Assembly: GCA_963821325.1 (NCBI GenBank)
Contig: CAWGDC010000004.1
Location: 1 to 64,000 of the forward strand
Length of the DNA stretch: 64,000 bases
Direction of reading: 5' to 3'
Source: PALSA-555 sp963821325
GTDB lineage: Bacteria; Actinomycetota; Acidimicrobiia; IMCC26256; PALSA-555
Part shown: piece after piece, positions 36,330 to 45,971 of the stretch
Position numbering within the stretch: the first letter of the stretch is position 1
Layout: each line of letters begins with the position of its first letter
Program-made: the position numbers and the translations under genes
Notes under the pieces: model-generated
What the model was told of the DNA's origin: nothing
Databases searched by the model: none
Seen by the model: only the letters and a program-made list of their open reading frames with translations

Positions 36330-37414
36330 ATGGCCGAGGCGCTGCGGCGCAGCCCGCTCGACGCCGCGCACCGTGCCGCCGGCGCGCGGATGGCGGCGTT
36401 CGGTGGCTGGGAGATGCCCATCCAGTTCACCGGGGTCCTCGAGGAGCACCGCGCGTGTCGCGGCGACGCCGTCGTGTTCGACGTGTCGCACCTCGGGTCG
36501 GTGCTCGTCGACGGGCCCGGCGCGTTCACCGCGCTGCAATGGGCGCTCAGCAACGACCTGCGCCGCGTCGAGCCGGGCCGCACCCAGTACACCCATCTCC
36601 TCGACCCCGACGACGGGCACGTCGTCGACGACATCATCGCCTGGTGGGTCGCCCCCGACCGGTTCCTCGTCATGCCGAACGCGTCGAACACCCGCGGGGT
36701 CACCACCGCGATCGCCGACGCGGTGGCGCACACCGACGGGCCGCTCGAGCACCGCGACGTCACCGCGTCCCGTGCCGTGCTCGCCGTCCAGGGGCCAACG
36801 CGCGGGAGCGGCTCACCGGCGTCGTCGACGACGCCGTCGCGGTGCCGCGCCTGCACGTGCAGGCCGTCGCCGACCCCTTCGACGGGTACGTCGCGGGGAC
36901 CGGGTACACCGGCGAGGACGGCGTCGAGCTGCACGTCCCCGCCGACGACGCGCCCGCCGTGTGGGCCCGGCTCCTCGACGCGGGGATCCGCCCGGCCGGG
37001 CTCGGCGCGCGCGACACGCTGCGCCTCGAGGCCGGCTACCCGCTCCACGGCCACGAGCTCGGCCCCGGCATCACCCCGGCGCAGGCCGGGCTCGGCTGGG
37101 TGGCCCGCTTCGACAAGGGCGACTTCCGGGGCCGCGCGCCGCTGCTCGCCGAGCGGGAGCGGGGCGTCACGCGGCGGCTCCGCGGCCTGCTCGGCGCCGA
37201 CCGTCAGATCCCCCGGGCAGGCTGCACTGTGTCCCGCGACGGCCAGCCGGTCGGCGAGGTGACGAGCGGCAACTTCTCACCCACCCTCGAGCGGGGCATC
37301 GCGCTCGCCTTCTTGCCCCCCGACCTCCCCGACGCGACCGACGTGACGATCGACGTCCGCGGCCGGACCGTCGCCGCGCGGGTGGTCCGCCCACCGTTCG
37401 TGCCCACCGTCTGA
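36330..37414 (+). CDS. gcvT: Glycine cleavage T protein (aminomethyltransferase), frameshifted once
   Basis: About 361 aa, ATG 36330. It begins LRRSPLDAAHRAAGARMAAFGGWEMPIQF with VFDVSHLGSVLVDG, then DDIIAWWVAPDRFLVMPNASN. After a frame change near 36798 it continues GTGYTGEDGVELHVPADDA, GLGARDTLRLEAGYPLHGHEL and VTSGNFSPTLERGIALAFL. T protein releases ammonia and transfers the methylene group to tetrahydrofolate. The family Asp that activates the amine is expected in the DDIIAWWV region. Confidence 0.85.
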
Positions 37415-37511
37415 GCCGACGCGAGCGAGTCGCGGTTTCCCCGCAGCGCATCGCTCGGCCTCGCCGGCTCACCCGGGCCGCGTCGCGACGGCTGACCTAG
37501 CATCACCGGCG

Positions 37512-37874
37512 GTGATCCGCACCCACGGTCTGACCCACGTGCATCTCCTCGTCGACGACCTCGACCGATCGCTGCGCTTCTATACGCAGGTGTTCGGGAT
37601 GCAGGAGCGGTTCCGGGACGGGCCACGCATGGTGTTCCTCACCACACCCGGCTCCGCCGACTCCATCACCCTCAACGAACAGCCCGGCGATCCCCGCATC
37701 GGCGCGGGTGGCATCGACCACCTCGGGTTCCGGTTGGTCGACCCGGCCGACCTCGAGGAGGCCATCCGCCAGGTCGAAGCGGCGGGCGGCCAGCTCGTTG
37801 AGCACGGGGAGCACGCCCCGGGCTCGCCCTACGCGTACGTCACCGACCCGGACGGTTACCGAATCGAGCTGTGA
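37512..37874 (+). CDS. VOC-superfamily (glyoxalase-like) protein
   Basis: 120 aa, GTG 37512. It has one vicinal-oxygen-chelate module pair: LTHVHLLVDDLDRSLRFYTQVFGM, then GIDHLGFRLVDPADLEEAI and GSPYAYVTDPDGYRIEL. Metal-ligand candidates are His in THVHLLV and IDHLGF and Glu in RIEL. The reaction is not predictable (lyase, dioxygenase or resistance type). It stands just before the glycine riboswitch. Confidence 0.8.
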   Translation: MIRTHGLTHVHLLVDDLDRSLRFYTQVFGMQERFRDGPRMVFLTTPGSADSITLNEQPGDPRIGAGGIDHLGFRLVDPADLEEAIRQVEAAGGQLVEHGEHAPGSPYAYVTDPDGYRIEL

Positions 37875-37935
37875 CCTCGCCACGGGCATCAAGGCGTCGT
37901 GCCCGGGCTAGGCTGCGGCGACAGCCGTCGACCCC

Positions 37936-38106
37936 GGTCGGGAGAGTCCTCGCTGCGGCGAGGCGCCGAAGGAGCAAACCCTCCCGGAACCTCTCAGGCC
38001 ACCGAACCGCCGGGCGAGGCCACGCTGGAGAGCAGGCGGCGAGCCGCCTCACCGAAGGGGAAAGCCGGTCCGCCGGCGAAACTCTCAGGTCCACCGACAG
38101 CGCGGG
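37936..38106 (+). promoter_or_regulatory. Tandem glycine riboswitch
   Basis: Two gcvT-type aptamers lie in a row. Aptamer 1: GTCGGGAGAGTCCT at 37938, GCGCCGAAGGAGCAAACC and CGGAACCTCTCAGGCCACCG to about 38006. Aptamer 2: GCTGGAGAGCAGGCGG at about 38024, GCCTCACCGAAGGGGAAA and GCGAAACTCTCAGGTCCACC to about 38096. The repeated GAGAG...CCGAAGG...CTCTCAGG cores are diagnostic. It lies 54 bases before gcvP, so glycine should switch on expression of the P protein. Confidence 0.92.
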
Positions 38107-38159
38107 AGCGACGGGTCACACCGGTGACCCGGGCAGCGCACGCGACCGTCGGAGCGACC

Positions 38160-41018
38160 ATGACCCTGCGAGACCTCGAGCCCACCCGCTTCGTCCGACG
38201 CCACATCGGCCCCGACGACGCCGAGCAGGCGGCCATGCTCGCGACGCTCGGGCTGTCGTCGCTCGACGAGCTCGCCCGCGCCACCGTGCCCGCCGGCATC
38301 CGCGACGACGGGCCGCTCGCGATCCCCGACGCGGCCGACGAGGCGGCCGTCGCCGACGAGCTCGCGGCGCTCGCGGCGCGCAACACCGTGCTCGTCTCGC
38401 TGCTCGGCACCGGGTACGCCGACACCGTCACGCCGCCCGTGATCCAGCGCAACGTGCTCGAGAACCCCGCCTGGTACACGGCGTACACCCCGTACCAGCC
38501 CGAGATCGCCCAAGGGCGCCTCGAGGCGCTCCTGAACTTCCAGACGATGGTCGCCGACCTCACCGGGATGGGGCTCGCGAACGCGTCGCTGCTCGACGAG
38601 TCCACCGCCGCCGCCGAGGCGATGGCGCTGTGCCACCGGGTCAACCAGCAGGCCGGCACCACGTTCGTCGTCGACCCCGGCGCCCATCCGCAGACGATCG
38701 GCGTCGTGCAGACCCGCGCCGCGGCGCTCGGCCTCGACGTCCACGTCGCGCGACCCCGACGACGGCCTGCCCGACGGCGTGTTCGCGGCGTTGCTCCAAG
38801 AGCCGGGCACCACCGGCCAGGTCCGCGACCGGCGCGCGACGATCGACGCGCTGCACGCCCGCGGGGCGCTCGTCGCCGTCGCGGCCGACCTCCTCGCCTG
38901 CACGCTGCTCGTCCCGCCGGGGGAGCAGGGCGCCGACGTCGTCGTCGGCTCGGCGCAGCGCTTCGGGGTGCCACTCGGCTTCGGGGGACCCCACGCCGGG
39001 TTCCTCGCCACCCGCGACGAGTACCAGCGCAGCGTCCCCGGCCGGCTCGTCGGCGTGTCCGTCGACACCGCCGGCCGCCCCGCGCTCCGCCTCGCCCTCC
39101 AGACCCGCGAGCAGCACATCCGCCGCGAGCGCGCCACCAGCAACATCTGCACCGCGCAGGTGCTCCTCGCGGTCATCGCCGGGCTCTACGCCGTGTACCA
39201 CGGTCCCGAGGGGCTCGCCCGGATCGCGGGGCGCGTCCACCGGCTCGCCGTCGTGCTCGCCGCCGGGCTGCGCGCCGGCACGGTCGACGTGCTCCACGAC
39301 GTCGTCTTCGACACGGTCGCCGCCCGGGTGCCGGGCCGCGCCGGCGCGGTCGCGGCGGCCGCCCGGGCCGACGGCGTCAACCTGCGGGTCGTCGACCCCG
39401 ACACGGTGGTCATCGCGCTCGACGAGACGACCACACCGACGATCGTCGAGACCGTCTGGCGGGCCTTCGGCTGCGCCGCGACCGTCGACGAGCTCGACGG
39501 ACGCGTCGACGACCGCGCTGCCGGCGTCGCTGACCCGCACCTCCCCGTACCTCACGCACCCGGTGTTCCACCGCTACCAGTCCGAGACCGAGCTGCTGCG
39601 CTACCTCCGCCGCCTCGCCGACCGCGACCTCGCGTTGGACCGCACGATGATCCCGCTCGGGTCGTGCACCATGAAGCTGAACGGCACCACCGAGATGGTG
39701 CCGATCACCTGGCCCGAGTTCGCCCGGCTGCACCCGTTCGCGCCCCTCGAGCAGGCCGGCGGGTACCGGCAGCTGTTCGCCGACCTGGAGGCCTGGCTGG
39801 CCGAGATCACCGGCTACGACGCCGTGTCCCTGCAGCCCAACGCCGGATCGCAAGGCGAGTTCGCCGGGCTGCTCGCCATCCGCGCCTACCACCGTGACCG
39901 GGGTGAGCCCGACCGCGACGTGTGCCTGATCCCGGCGTCGGCGCACGGGACGAACGCGGCGAGCGCCTCGATGGCCGGGCTGCGGGTCGTCGTCGTGGCC
40001 TGCGACGACGACGGCAACGTCGACGTCGACGACCTGAAGCGCAAGGCCCACGAGCACGCCGAGCGGCTCAGCGCGCTCATGGTCACGTACCCGTCGACGC
40101 ACGGCGTGTTCGAGGGGACCATCCGGGACGTGTGCGCCGTCGTCCACGACGCCGGCGGCCAGGTGTACCTCGACGGCGCCAACCTCAACGCGCTCGTCGG
40201 GCTCGCCAAGCCCGGCGCGTTCGGGGCCGACGTGTCGCACCTGAACCTGCACAAGACCTTCTGCATCCCCCACGGGGGCGGCGGGCCCGGCGTCGGGCCG
40301 GTCGCGGTGCGCGCCCACCTCGCGCCGTACCTGCCGAACCACCCGCTCGTCCCCGAGGCCGGTCCGGCGACCGGGGTCGGGCCGATCAGCGAGGCGCCGT
40401 GGGGCTCGGCGGGGATCCTCCCGATCTCGTGGGCGTACCTGCGGCTCATGGGCCCGGACGGGCTGCGACAGGCGTCGCTCGTCGCGATCCTCAACGCCAA
40501 CTACGTCGCCCGGCGCCTCGCCGAGCACTACCCGGTCCTCTACACCGGTCCGGACGGGTTCGTCGCGCACGAGTGCATCCTCGACCTGCGGCCGCTCACC
40601 GCCACGACCGGCGTGAGCGCCGAGGACGTCGCCAAGCGGCTCATCGACCACGGGTTCCACGCCCCGACGATGTCGTTCCCCGTCGCCGGGACGCTCATGG
40701 TCGAGCCCACCGAATCCGAATCGCCAGCGCGAGCTCGACCGCTTCTGCGACGCGATGATCGCCATCCGGGCCGAGATCGCCGCGGTCGAGCGGGGGGAGT
40801 GGTCCCTCGACGACAGCCCGCTGCGGCACGCGCCGCACCCGGCCGCCGACCTGCTCACCGACCAGTGGGACCGCCCCTACACGCGCGCGCAGGCCGCGTA
40901 CCCGGGCGAGCGGCCCGACGACAAGTACTGGCCGCCCGTCGGGCGCCTCGACGCCGTGTACGGCGACCGCCACGTCGTGTGCTCCTGCCCGCCGCTCGAG
41001 ACGTACGCCGACGAGTGA
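38160..41018 (+). CDS. gcvP: Glycine dehydrogenase (decarboxylating), P protein, frameshifted
   Basis: ATG 38160, about 952 aa, the long single-chain form. Frame changes near 38752, 39520 and 40722 are needed. Motifs: FVRRHIGPDDAEQAAML at the N-terminus, LIP-type TPYQPEIAQGRLEALLNFQT, NASLLDESTAAAEAM, then the second half GSCTMKLNGTTEMVPITW, HGTNAASASMAGLRVV and the PLP-binding Lys in HLNLHKTFCIPHGGGGPG. The end is CPPLETYADE. It decarboxylates glycine and loads GcvH. The tandem riboswitch upstream controls it. Confidence 0.93.
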
Positions 41019-41073
41019 CCGGCGCGGGGAGATGCGCCGCGGGGCAGACCGCGGGTCGTAGGCTCACGTCCCG

Positions 41074-41727
41074 ATGAGCCGATGGGACGACGACGAGGGC
41101 CGCTTCGGCGACGCGCCCACCGAGCGCGCCCCGGTGCCCTCGGGCGGGTCCGGCGGCTACGACCCGACCGTCCCGGCCGGCGACAGCACGCAGTACCTGC
41201 CGCCACCCCGCGGGCCGGGCGGCGGTCCTCCCGGCCCCGGCGGGCCCGAGGACTCGGGACGGCAGCGGACGATCCTCTTCGTCATCGCCGGGATCCTCGT
41301 CGTCGTGATCGTGGTGCTGCTCGTCATCCTGCTGACCAGCTCGGGGAGCTCGAACACGACCAGCCCGTCGACCTCCACGTCGGTGTCGTCGACGACGACG
41401 ACGACGGCCACGACCGCCCCCGCGCAGGTCGCGATCCAGTCGTTCAACGTCCCAAGCACCGTGACCTGCTCGAGCCCGACGACGATCTCGGTGTCGTGGT
41501 CGGCCACGAACGCGACGCAGGTCGTCCTCTCCATCGACGGGGCCGGCGCCTACAAGACCTACTCGGGTCCGACCGGCGCCGACTCCGTGCCGTTCGCGTG
41601 CGACGGGCACACCCACACGTACACGATCACCGCCAAGAACGCCACGTCGCAGCAGAGCCGGTCGTCGACCGTCACCCAGATCTCGCCGCCGACGACGACG
41701 CCGACCACGACACCGCCGACCACCTGA
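41074..41727 (+). CDS. Single-pass membrane protein with Thr-rich extracellular part
   Basis: 217 aa, ATG 41074. A Pro/Gly-rich acidic N-terminus of about 65 residues precedes one hydrophobic helix (TILFVIAGILVVVIVVLLVILL, residues about 66-87). Outside are Ser/Thr runs (TSTSVSSTTTTTATT) and an Ig-like beta stretch (QSFNVPSTVTCSSPTTISVSWSATNA, two Cys). The C-terminus is another Thr/Pro run. It is likely an extracellular domain held on a stalk; function unknown. Confidence 0.55.
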   Translation: MSRWDDDEGRFGDAPTERAPVPSGGSGGYDPTVPAGDSTQYLPPPRGPGGGPPGPGGPEDSGRQRTILFVIAGILVVVIVVLLVILLTSSGSSNTTSPSTSTSVSSTTTTTATTAPAQVAIQSFNVPSTVTCSSPTTISVSWSATNATQVVLSIDGAGAYKTYSGPTGADSVPFACDGHTHTYTITAKNATSQQSRSSTVTQISPPTTTPTTTPPTT

Positions 41728-41729
41728 GC

Positions 41730-42374
41730 GTGGGTGCGCCGGCGCCGCGCGACTGGGTCGCGTGGCACCAGGCCTACGACGCGCCCGGATCGCCGCTCGC
41801 CCGCCGGCTGGTCCTCGTCCAGGCGCAGCTGCGCCACGCGCTCGACCGTGCCCCGGCCGGGCCGCTGCGACTCGTGAGCCTCTGCGCCGGGCAGGGACGC
41901 GACGCGCTCGGGGTGCTCGCCGCCCATCCCCGCCGAGCCGACGTGCAGGCCCGCCTCGTCGAGCTCAACCCGGCGCTGGCCGACGCGGCCCGCACCGAGG
42001 CCCACGCCCAGGACCTCGCGGTCGAGATCGTCACCGGCGACGCCGGGCTCACCGACGCCTACGTCGGGGCCGTGCCCGCCCACGTGGTGCTGGCCTGCGG
42101 CGTGTTCGGCAACGTCAGCGACGCGGACATCGAGACCACGATCCGCGCCTTCCCGCAGCTGTGCGCGCCCGGCGCGTCCGTGCTCTGGACCCGGCACCGC
42201 CGGCCCCCCGACCTCACCCCGACGGTCCGGCGGTGGTTCGCGGACGCCGGCTTCGACGAGCTGGCCTTCGAGGTCCTCGCCGACGACGACTACGTGAGCG
42301 TCGGCCACCACTGCTTCGTCGGCCAGCCTGCACCGTTGCCGACTGGCCGACGCCTCTTCACCTTCGTTGGGTAG
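41730..42374 (+). CDS. Class I SAM-dependent methyltransferase-like protein
   Basis: 214 aa, GTG 41730, directly after the previous stop. The SAM motif region is LRLVSLCAGQGRDALGVLA, followed by ARLVELNPALADAARTEA with an acidic residue for the ribose, and EIVTGDAGLTDAY. The later GVFGNVSDADIETTIRAFPQL and HCFVGQP are typical of a small actinobacterial methyltransferase subfamily. Substrate unknown. Confidence 0.75.
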   Translation: MGAPAPRDWVAWHQAYDAPGSPLARRLVLVQAQLRHALDRAPAGPLRLVSLCAGQGRDALGVLAAHPRRADVQARLVELNPALADAARTEAHAQDLAVEIVTGDAGLTDAYVGAVPAHVVLACGVFGNVSDADIETTIRAFPQLCAPGASVLWTRHRRPPDLTPTVRRWFADAGFDELAFEVLADDDYVSVGHHCFVGQPAPLPTGRRLFTFVG

Positions 42375-42707
42375 GGATCCGAGCGACGTGAGGATGCGCA
42401 GGTCCTGACCGGACACGGTCGTCGGGTGGCTCGACGTCCGCGGTGCCCCGTGCACGTCGACGACGCGGTTCACGATCGACGAGCTCGACACGAGCTCGTC
42501 GTCGAAGGTGATCGCCCACGACCCCGTCGTGAACGCCAACGGCGTCGGTTCTCGGTGCCGCCCCGGCGCTGGCCATGCCGACGGCCCCGACGGCCCCGCT
42601 CAGCAGCGCCGCGCCGGGCGTCCGAACAATTCCGGGCCCCGTCCTCATGGGGACCACGATTGGCCCAGGCGAAGCAAACCGGAGGGCTCTCCACCAGCGG
42701 GGGTGTC
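42375..42707. other. Gap with a possible minus-strand gene remnant
   Basis: On the minus strand from about 42640 to 42370, pieces in two frames look like a signal peptide (GAALLSGAVGAVGMASAGAA) and a following stretch (AFTTGSWAITFDDELVSSS). This could be a small secreted protein broken by a frame change, but there is no family match and no clear end. Confidence 0.3.
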
Positions 42708-43286
42708 ATGCGCCAGGTCGTGTGGTCGATGTCGGTGTCGCTCGACGGCTTCATGGAGGGGCCCAACCGCGAGATCGACTGGCATCGCGTCGACGACGAG
42801 CTGCTCCAGCACTTCAACGACGAGTTCCGCGGGGCCGGCGCCTTCCTCGAGGGGCGGGTCACCTACGAGCTGATGGCCGAGTTCTGGCCCACCGCCGACG
42901 CCGACCCGGCGACCCCGGCACCGGTCGCCGAGTTCGCTCGCATCTGGCGGGGCGTGCCCAAGATCGTCTACTCCCGCACCCTCGAGCACGCCGACGGGAA
43001 CGCGACGATCGTCCGCGACGTCATCCCCGAGGAGGTCCGGGCGCTCCAGGCGCCGCCCGGCGGGGACCTCGTCGTCGGCGGCGCCAACCTAGCAGCCACG
43101 TTCCTCGAGCACGACCTGATCGACGAGATCCGCGTGTACGTCCACCCGGTCGTCCTCGGGCGCGGCAAGCCCATGTTCCGGCGCGCCGACACCAGCCGTG
43201 CGCTCCACCTCGAGGCGACCCGCACGTTCGGGAACGGCGTCGTGATGCTCCGCTACGCCGTCTCACACGGCTCGGCGGCGGGTTAG
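42708..43286 (+). CDS. Dihydrofolate-reductase/RibD-C-fold reductase
   Basis: 192 aa, ATG 42708. It matches the RibD C-terminal/DHFR-like family: VVWSMSVSLDGFMEGPNREIDW, FLEGRVTYELMAEFWP, PKIVYSRTLE, GGDLVVGGANLAATFLEHDLIDEIRVYVHPVVLGRGKPMF. These are NADPH-binding reductases with unassigned substrate, common as single genes in actinomycetes. Confidence 0.85.
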   Translation: MRQVVWSMSVSLDGFMEGPNREIDWHRVDDELLQHFNDEFRGAGAFLEGRVTYELMAEFWPTADADPATPAPVAEFARIWRGVPKIVYSRTLEHADGNATIVRDVIPEEVRALQAPPGGDLVVGGANLAATFLEHDLIDEIRVYVHPVVLGRGKPMFRRADTSRALHLEATRTFGNGVVMLRYAVSHGSAAG

Positions 43287-43925
43287 CTAAGCGGCGGCCG
43301 CGGCGCCAGCCCCCCGACGGAGCAGCACGATCGAGGTGACCAGCACCCAGAGCGGCACCAGCAGGAGCGGGAAGAAGATGACGGCCGCGAGCTGGAGCAC
43401 CGCGACGACGTAGCCGGCGATCGTGAGCCACCCCGGCAGGACGCCGCCCCGGCGGGCCAGGTACGACGCGAGCGCGACGAACACGCCGGCCGCCAACGCC
43501 CCGGGGACCACGAGGATCCCCGCGGCGAGGCCGCTGAGCTGCTGGGAGAGCGCACCGGAGGGAACCGGCGCGCTGGTGAAGGCCTTGTTGCCGGCGATCG
43601 CCGTACCGACCAGCGCGAACAGCATCCCCATCGCGGCGAACACCGAGCCGAACGTGAGCATCATGCCGGCACCGTCGCCCAGCGCGCTGCGGAGCTTCGA
43701 CGCGAACCAGATGAACGCCAACAGACCGAACACCACGAGGTAAGCGCCCAGGATCTGCTTCGTGCGGTTGCTGCTGCTGTTCCACAGCACCGCCCATTGC
43801 GTGGCGTTCTTGCTGTCCTTGGGCGACGGTTGGATGAACGTCCCCACCACGAAGAGCACGGAGAAGGCGATGCCCATCCACGCGCCGACGCGTCCGACGC
43901 CCGCGCTCGAACCTGTCGCTGCCAT
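43287..43925 (-). CDS. Six-helix membrane protein of unknown function
   Basis: 212 aa, ATG 43925. Hydrophobic helices lie near residues 12-30, 57-75, 84-106, 120-150, 157-175 and 180-200. A conserved-looking extracellular loop (PSPKDSKNATQWAVLWNSSSNR) sits between helices 1 and 2. The C-terminus is Ala-rich. No transporter motif is seen. It converges with the reductase gene; the stop codons abut at 43286/43287. Confidence 0.55.
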   Translation of the reverse strand: MAATGSSAGVGRVGAWMGIAFSVLFVVGTFIQPSPKDSKNATQWAVLWNSSSNRTKQILGAYLVVFGLLAFIWFASKLRSALGDGAGMMLTFGSVFAAMGMLFALVGTAIAGNKAFTSAPVPSGALSQQLSGLAAGILVVPGALAAGVFVALASYLARRGGVLPGWLTIAGYVVAVLQLAAVIFFPLLLVPLWVLVTSIVLLRRGAGAAAAA

Positions 43926-44498
43926 CCGAACGACCCCCCAGTGCTCGAGAAACCTGCCGGTGCGCCGACCCGCCCTCCGGCCCGGGCGAGTCTGACGGAC
44001 ATGCGACCGCCGGTCAATTGCTGAACACGAACACGTCCGGACCTGCGCTGCGCGTGACAACGCTCGGGTTCCCTGCTCGCCGCGCTCGAGGTGTCCGCAT
44101 GGCCAGCCTCGTTGCCCGATCCTGCACGCCGAATCCGCGGATCGACATCCTCGCCACCGCACCCGACACCGGCGCGACGCTGCGCTCGACGACCTGCCGC
44201 GGGCTGCTCGACGTCAGCGTCGACACCAACAAGGGACCGGCCATGACGGAAGGGACGCTCGACGTGACCCTGCCGGACTACCCGCCGTATCAGGCGTCAC
44301 CGGCGTCCGCGGGGAGCTCAGCGGCGTGCGCCGTCGCCCCGGACGGTGAGCCTGCCCAGGATGTCGCCGCAGCCCTGCCGGAGCGCGGCGCGGGCGGCGG
44401 GGGAGAGGGCGGGGGAGAGGGAGGCGGGCGAGCCACGATCGCGCTCGCCCGCCTCCCGCACGCCGTTGCCCTCGCCGGGGCATGGGCGGCGCCGCGGA
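43926..44498. other. No confidently supported gene
   Basis: A minus-strand frame at 44014-44244 (76 aa, ending PDVFVFSN) and a plus-strand frame from 44018 are both open, but neither has a motif or a good ribosome-binding site. A purine-rich tract (GGGGGAGAGGGCGGGGGAGAGG) lies at about 44399-44420. Confidence 0.35.
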
Positions 44499-45101
44499 TC
44501 AGCCGCTGGCCGCCGTCGACGCCGTTGACGACGCACCGACTGCGCCGCCCCCGAGCAACTGCTCCTCGGATGGTGTCCGACGACCATGCCAGATGCCCAC
44601 CACGACGAGCACGGCCATCAGCGCCGCAAGCACGAACGCGGCGATGCCCGCCCAGAAGGCGATCTGGCCGAAAGTCCAAAAGCCGTACGCCTCGAGCAGC
44701 AAGCCTCGGAGCGTCGTCCCCTGGAACGACGTCTGCTCGAGCGCCTTGAGCTTCGCGTTCGCCGGATGCGCCAGCGCCTGCGCGCTGATCGTCGCGTACA
44801 CGCCGCCGAACGGCATCTCCGACAGATGCACCCCGATGAAGTGGTTCGCGTACGCCTCGGCCTGCGGCCCGGTCAGCACCTGCTGCCCCGCGTACTGGTT
44901 CAGGTACGGGCCGATCTTCGGGCTTGCCAGCGCCGAGCTGCCCGCCTTCGGGAAGAAGATCTGCTGCTGCGCCAGCTGGTCGTGGACCGAGCCGTTGGCG
45001 AACGTGTAACCCCACATCAAGAGGCCACCCGCGACCAGCAACACCACCACCACCAGCGCCCCGCCGGCACTCGCCAAGAAGTCGAACACTCGCCGTCGCA
45101 T
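44499..45101 (-). CDS. Two-helix membrane protein of unknown function
   Basis: 200 aa, ATG 45101. Helix 1 is at residues about 13-32 (GGALVVVVLLVAGGLLMWGY), helix 2 at about 155-176 (IAFWAGIAAFVLAALMAVLVVVGIW). The roughly 120-residue loop between them is probably extracytoplasmic (QQQIFFPKAGS, YLNQYAGQQVLTGPQAEAYANHFIGVHLS, TLRGLLLEAYGFWTFGQ). I recall similar loops in uncharacterised actinobacterial proteins but cannot name a family. It is divergent from the exosortase-like operon. Confidence 0.55.
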   Translation of the reverse strand: MRRRVFDFLASAGGALVVVVLLVAGGLLMWGYTFANGSVHDQLAQQQIFFPKAGSSALASPKIGPYLNQYAGQQVLTGPQAEAYANHFIGVHLSEMPFGGVYATISAQALAHPANAKLKALEQTSFQGTTLRGLLLEAYGFWTFGQIAFWAGIAAFVLAALMAVLVVVGIWHGRRTPSEEQLLGGGAVGASSTASTAASG

Positions 45102-45491
45102 ACTTCGCCTCTCCTCGGTGTCCTGTGCTCCTGCACGCCAGCGTCACGGAAGGGGAGGGGACCCGATAGGGCCAGAGGGCCTAATCCCTCAGCCCGTCGG
45201 CCCGCTGTCCCCGCTCGATCGCGTGGCCGAGGCGTCCAGCCCGCGCCTCGCCGAGGCCCGTGCGCAGCCCACCGACGACCCTGAGAGCACCCGACGATCT
45301 ACTTGACATAACGAGGATTATCGGCACTCACGCACACGGGTGAGGGGCGTCGTCCCATCAGGCCATATCCCGGGGCCGGCTCAAGCCCGAAAAGGGATCC
45401 ACCGATGCTCCTAAGAGGGTTGGGAGGCGGACCGGGTGGTCCGCGTTCCGGCCTGTCAGCCGCTGCGGTGCCGAGAGGGGTCCTGAGGGGC
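45102..45491. other. Divergent intergenic region upstream of the exosortase-like operon
   Basis: 390 bases. TTGACA occurs at 45303-45308 on the plus strand, but no good -10 element stands 16-18 bases after it. A GAGGGG motif ends at 45490, two bases before the ATG at 45492. No RNA motif is recognised. Confidence 0.35.
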
Positions 45492-45971
45492 ATGAGAACT
45501 GGCCGTCGAACCAAGTGCCTCGCGCTCGGAATGCTCGCGGGCGCGGCGGTCGCCTTCGTGGCCACATCCGGGACGGCGTCGGCGGCACCGTCGTCGGTGC
45601 AGCCGATCGTCGTCTGCAGCGTGACCCGACACGGGTCGACGCACTCGATCTTCGGGTACGCCAACACCGGACCGAACCTGACGCTCGGCGTCGGGAGCAG
45701 CAACAGCTTCTCCCCCGGCCCGGCCGACCGCGGCCAGCCCACGACCTTTCAGTCCGGCACGAAGATCAACGTCTTCGCCATCGATGCCCCCGGGCCGGTG
45801 ACGTGGACGCTCGACGGCGTGCGCGTGCGCACGCCCGGCCAGGCCTGCCAGGCGACGCCGGTGAGCAGCCCGGTGGCCGACTGGGGTCCCGTCGTGGCCA
45901 TCGTCGGCGTCACCGCGCTGCTCGGCCTCCTGCTGTTCTGGCGCACGTTTCGCCTTCGGACCCGCTCGTGA
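45492..45971 (+). CDS. Small secreted protein with C-terminal sorting-type tail (candidate exosortase substrate)
   Basis: 159 aa, ATG 45492. It has an N-terminal signal peptide (KCLALGMLAGAAVAFVATSGTASAA), a beta-rich core with two cysteines (VVCSVTRHG, GQACQATP), then SSPVADWGP, one hydrophobic helix (VVAIVGVTALLGLLLFW, about 131-148) and a basic end RTFRLRTRS. A short polar motif, transmembrane helix and Arg cluster at the very C-terminus is the layout of exosortase, archaeosortase and sortase substrates. It overlaps the GT2 gene by GTGA and lies two genes before the exosortase-like gene, so it is the likely dedicated substrate. The exact motif (perhaps SPVADW) differs from PEP-CTERM. Confidence 0.65.
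   Translation: MRTGRRTKCLALGMLAGAAVAFVATSGTASAAPSSVQPIVVCSVTRHGSTHSIFGYANTGPNLTLGVGSSNSFSPGPADRGQPTTFQSGTKINVFAIDAPGPVTWTLDGVRVRTPGQACQATPVSSPVADWGPVVAIVGVTALLGLLLFWRTFRLRTRS

Noticed and set aside
44018..44749. Plus-strand 243-aa open frame
   Set aside because: No motif or ribosome-binding site; its second half is antisense to the membrane protein at 44499-45101.
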